Below are positions 63,345-64,000 of a stretch of 64,000 nt of DNA, piece by piece. Made by a program: the position numbers and the translations under genes. The notes under the pieces were generated by a model. The model saw only the letters and a list, made by a program, of their open reading frames with translations, searched no databases and was not told where the DNA came from. Every line of letters begins with the position of its first letter. The stretch's first letter is position 1. Source of the DNA: Lachnospiraceae bacterium JLR.KK008. GTDB lineage: Bacteria; Bacillota; Clostridia; Lachnospirales; Lachnospiraceae. The stretch spans positions 1,016,001-1,080,000 of the forward strand of contig CP143548.1 in the NCBI GenBank assembly GCA_037015955.1. Reading direction: 5' to 3'.

Positions 63345-64000
63345 ATGCAGACTTTTAATCCATTTGAGGAGAGACCGATACCGGTTGAGAAATGGTTTAT
63401 GGACTGGGACACGATGTATCCCTGTCCTTACAACAAAGAGACAGTAAATCCTTACACGAAATGCCGTATTGTTCTCATGAACGGCACCGAGTTTGAGGCA
63501 CAGTGGTTTTCGAGAAACTTTTCCAGACATTGCGGCAATAATGACATCAGGAGGGAACTGGCTCTTGTGCGCAGGAGCGAGCAGCAGCAACAGAAGCGGA
63601 TCAGCTGTCTGAAACCGAAGAATGAGACGATACTGGAGCACACGATTTCCTATGAACAGCTTGCCGTCGATCTGACGAGCGTCCTGGCGAAGCAGGAGAG
63701 CGACTGTAATGTAAAGAATGCGCTGAACTTTGCCTTGCTCGAAGATTTTGACCATCTGTATCGTTATTCCAATCTGCTGGACTATGAATATGGCGGCTGT
63801 CCGGAAAAGCTGGTGGGCGGTTATACGGAGATTATGCCTGCCCGCCCGACGATCTCGGAGCACAGACATCCGAAAGACAGCATTTTCCATCATATCGGCA
63901 AGGAGGCCTCTGTGCAGACAAAGCTGAATGTGGGCATTATCACTGCAGCCGAGCAGCAGACGATGAACTACTATATGAATGTGGCACCTCTGTACAGCAA
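63345..64000 (+). CDS. Ferritin-like helical protein, partial at right edge
   Basis: An open frame of 218 codons from ATG 63345 (CAGGAGGTTCT upstream) runs off the window. It starts MQTFNPFEERPIPVEKWF. A helical middle (SYEQLAVDLTSVLAKQESDCNVKNALNF) is followed by LLEDFDHLYRYSNLL and later SEHRHPKDSIFHHIG; spaced Glu, Asp and His residues of this kind fit a ferritin-like metal-binding bundle, which is inference. I do not recognise a named family. No partner gene can be seen. Confidence 0.6.
   Translation, partial: MQTFNPFEERPIPVEKWFMDWDTMYPCPYNKETVNPYTKCRIVLMNGTEFEAQWFSRNFSRHCGNNDIRRELALVRRSEQQQQKRISCLKPKNETILEHTISYEQLAVDLTSVLAKQESDCNVKNALNFALLEDFDHLYRYSNLLDYEYGGCPEKLVGGYTEIMPARPTISEHRHPKDSIFHHIGKEASVQTKLNVGIITAAEQQTMNYYMNVAPLYS

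Noticed and set aside
1-64000. CRISPR array
   Set aside because: No regularly spaced short repeats were seen. The repeats present are large duplications, hairpins and three terminator units.

Overview
This window looks like a piece of a Lachnospiraceae (Clostridia, Bacillota) chromosome with a large, heavily rearranged prophage-like element next to housekeeping genes. The host assignment is an inference. It rests on a class III fructose-1,6-bisphosphatase, a DUF1836 protein, a YerC/TrpR-like regulator, DUF4190 membrane proteins, strong AGGAGG ribosome binding sites and a moderate GC content that falls sharply in the mobile segments.

Region 1 (1 to about 45.25 kb) is the element. Its tail genes are on the minus strand and exist twice. 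The right copy (25.35-37.7 kb) is the tidier: two fibre-like genes, a probable tail assembly protein, a probable tail tube protein, four small proteins including an XhlA-like holin, a giant tape measure protein (TMP) split over 32605-33837 and 25685-31618, and a small baseplate-like protein. The left copy (1-20.74 kb) holds near-identical material, but its TMP region is swollen by about 8.4 kb of further TMP-derived pieces (8796-12821, 13846-15797, 16827-17504). Between the copies (20.7-25.3 kb) is a scrap zone: an IS3 remnant, a PIN/RelB toxin-antitoxin pair, two more TMP remnants, a broken DNA methyltransferase and a probable type I toxin-antitoxin locus.

The most unusual feature is that the TMP genes are interrupted by ~1 kb insertions (6126-7123, 31616-32607, 15798-16829). 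In each, the upstream reading frame stops at or just after the junction and the downstream frame opens without a normal start. Each has a highly structured non-coding part, a possible group I intron P1 helix spanning the 5' junction, and an oppositely oriented small zinc-ribbon gene with its own promoter. I read them as group I-like introns carrying antisense cargo genes; this is inference. The two TMP copies also differ from each other in discrete islands within otherwise near-identical DNA, as expected from recombination or gene conversion.

The control end of the element is at 37.7-45.25 kb. It holds an 887-residue protein with the DxDGD signature of YonO/QDE-1-type single-chain RNA polymerases, a zinc-finger partner gene, an ImmA-like protease and XRE repressor facing a divergent operon across three CTGAA-N4-TTCAG-type palindromes, and in that operon a tiny zinc protein, a sigma-like factor, a DUF262 protein and an HD hydrolase. 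A tRNA-Val gene at 45323-45396 borders the element with its 3' end facing inward and is a plausible attachment site. No integrase, capsid, portal or terminase gene is visible.

Region 2 (45.4-64 kb) is ordinary chromosome: hemL, a split chromate transporter with a divergent LysR regulator, typA/bipA, a tandem OB-fold protein, dapA, two small membrane proteins, dapB-fbp, a threonine-rich lipoprotein, a eukaryote-type hisA, another lipoprotein, a cold-shock gene, a degenerate M23 peptidase with a bactofilin, a TrpR-like regulator, a DUF1836 regulator, a PfkB sugar kinase and a partial unknown gene at the right edge.
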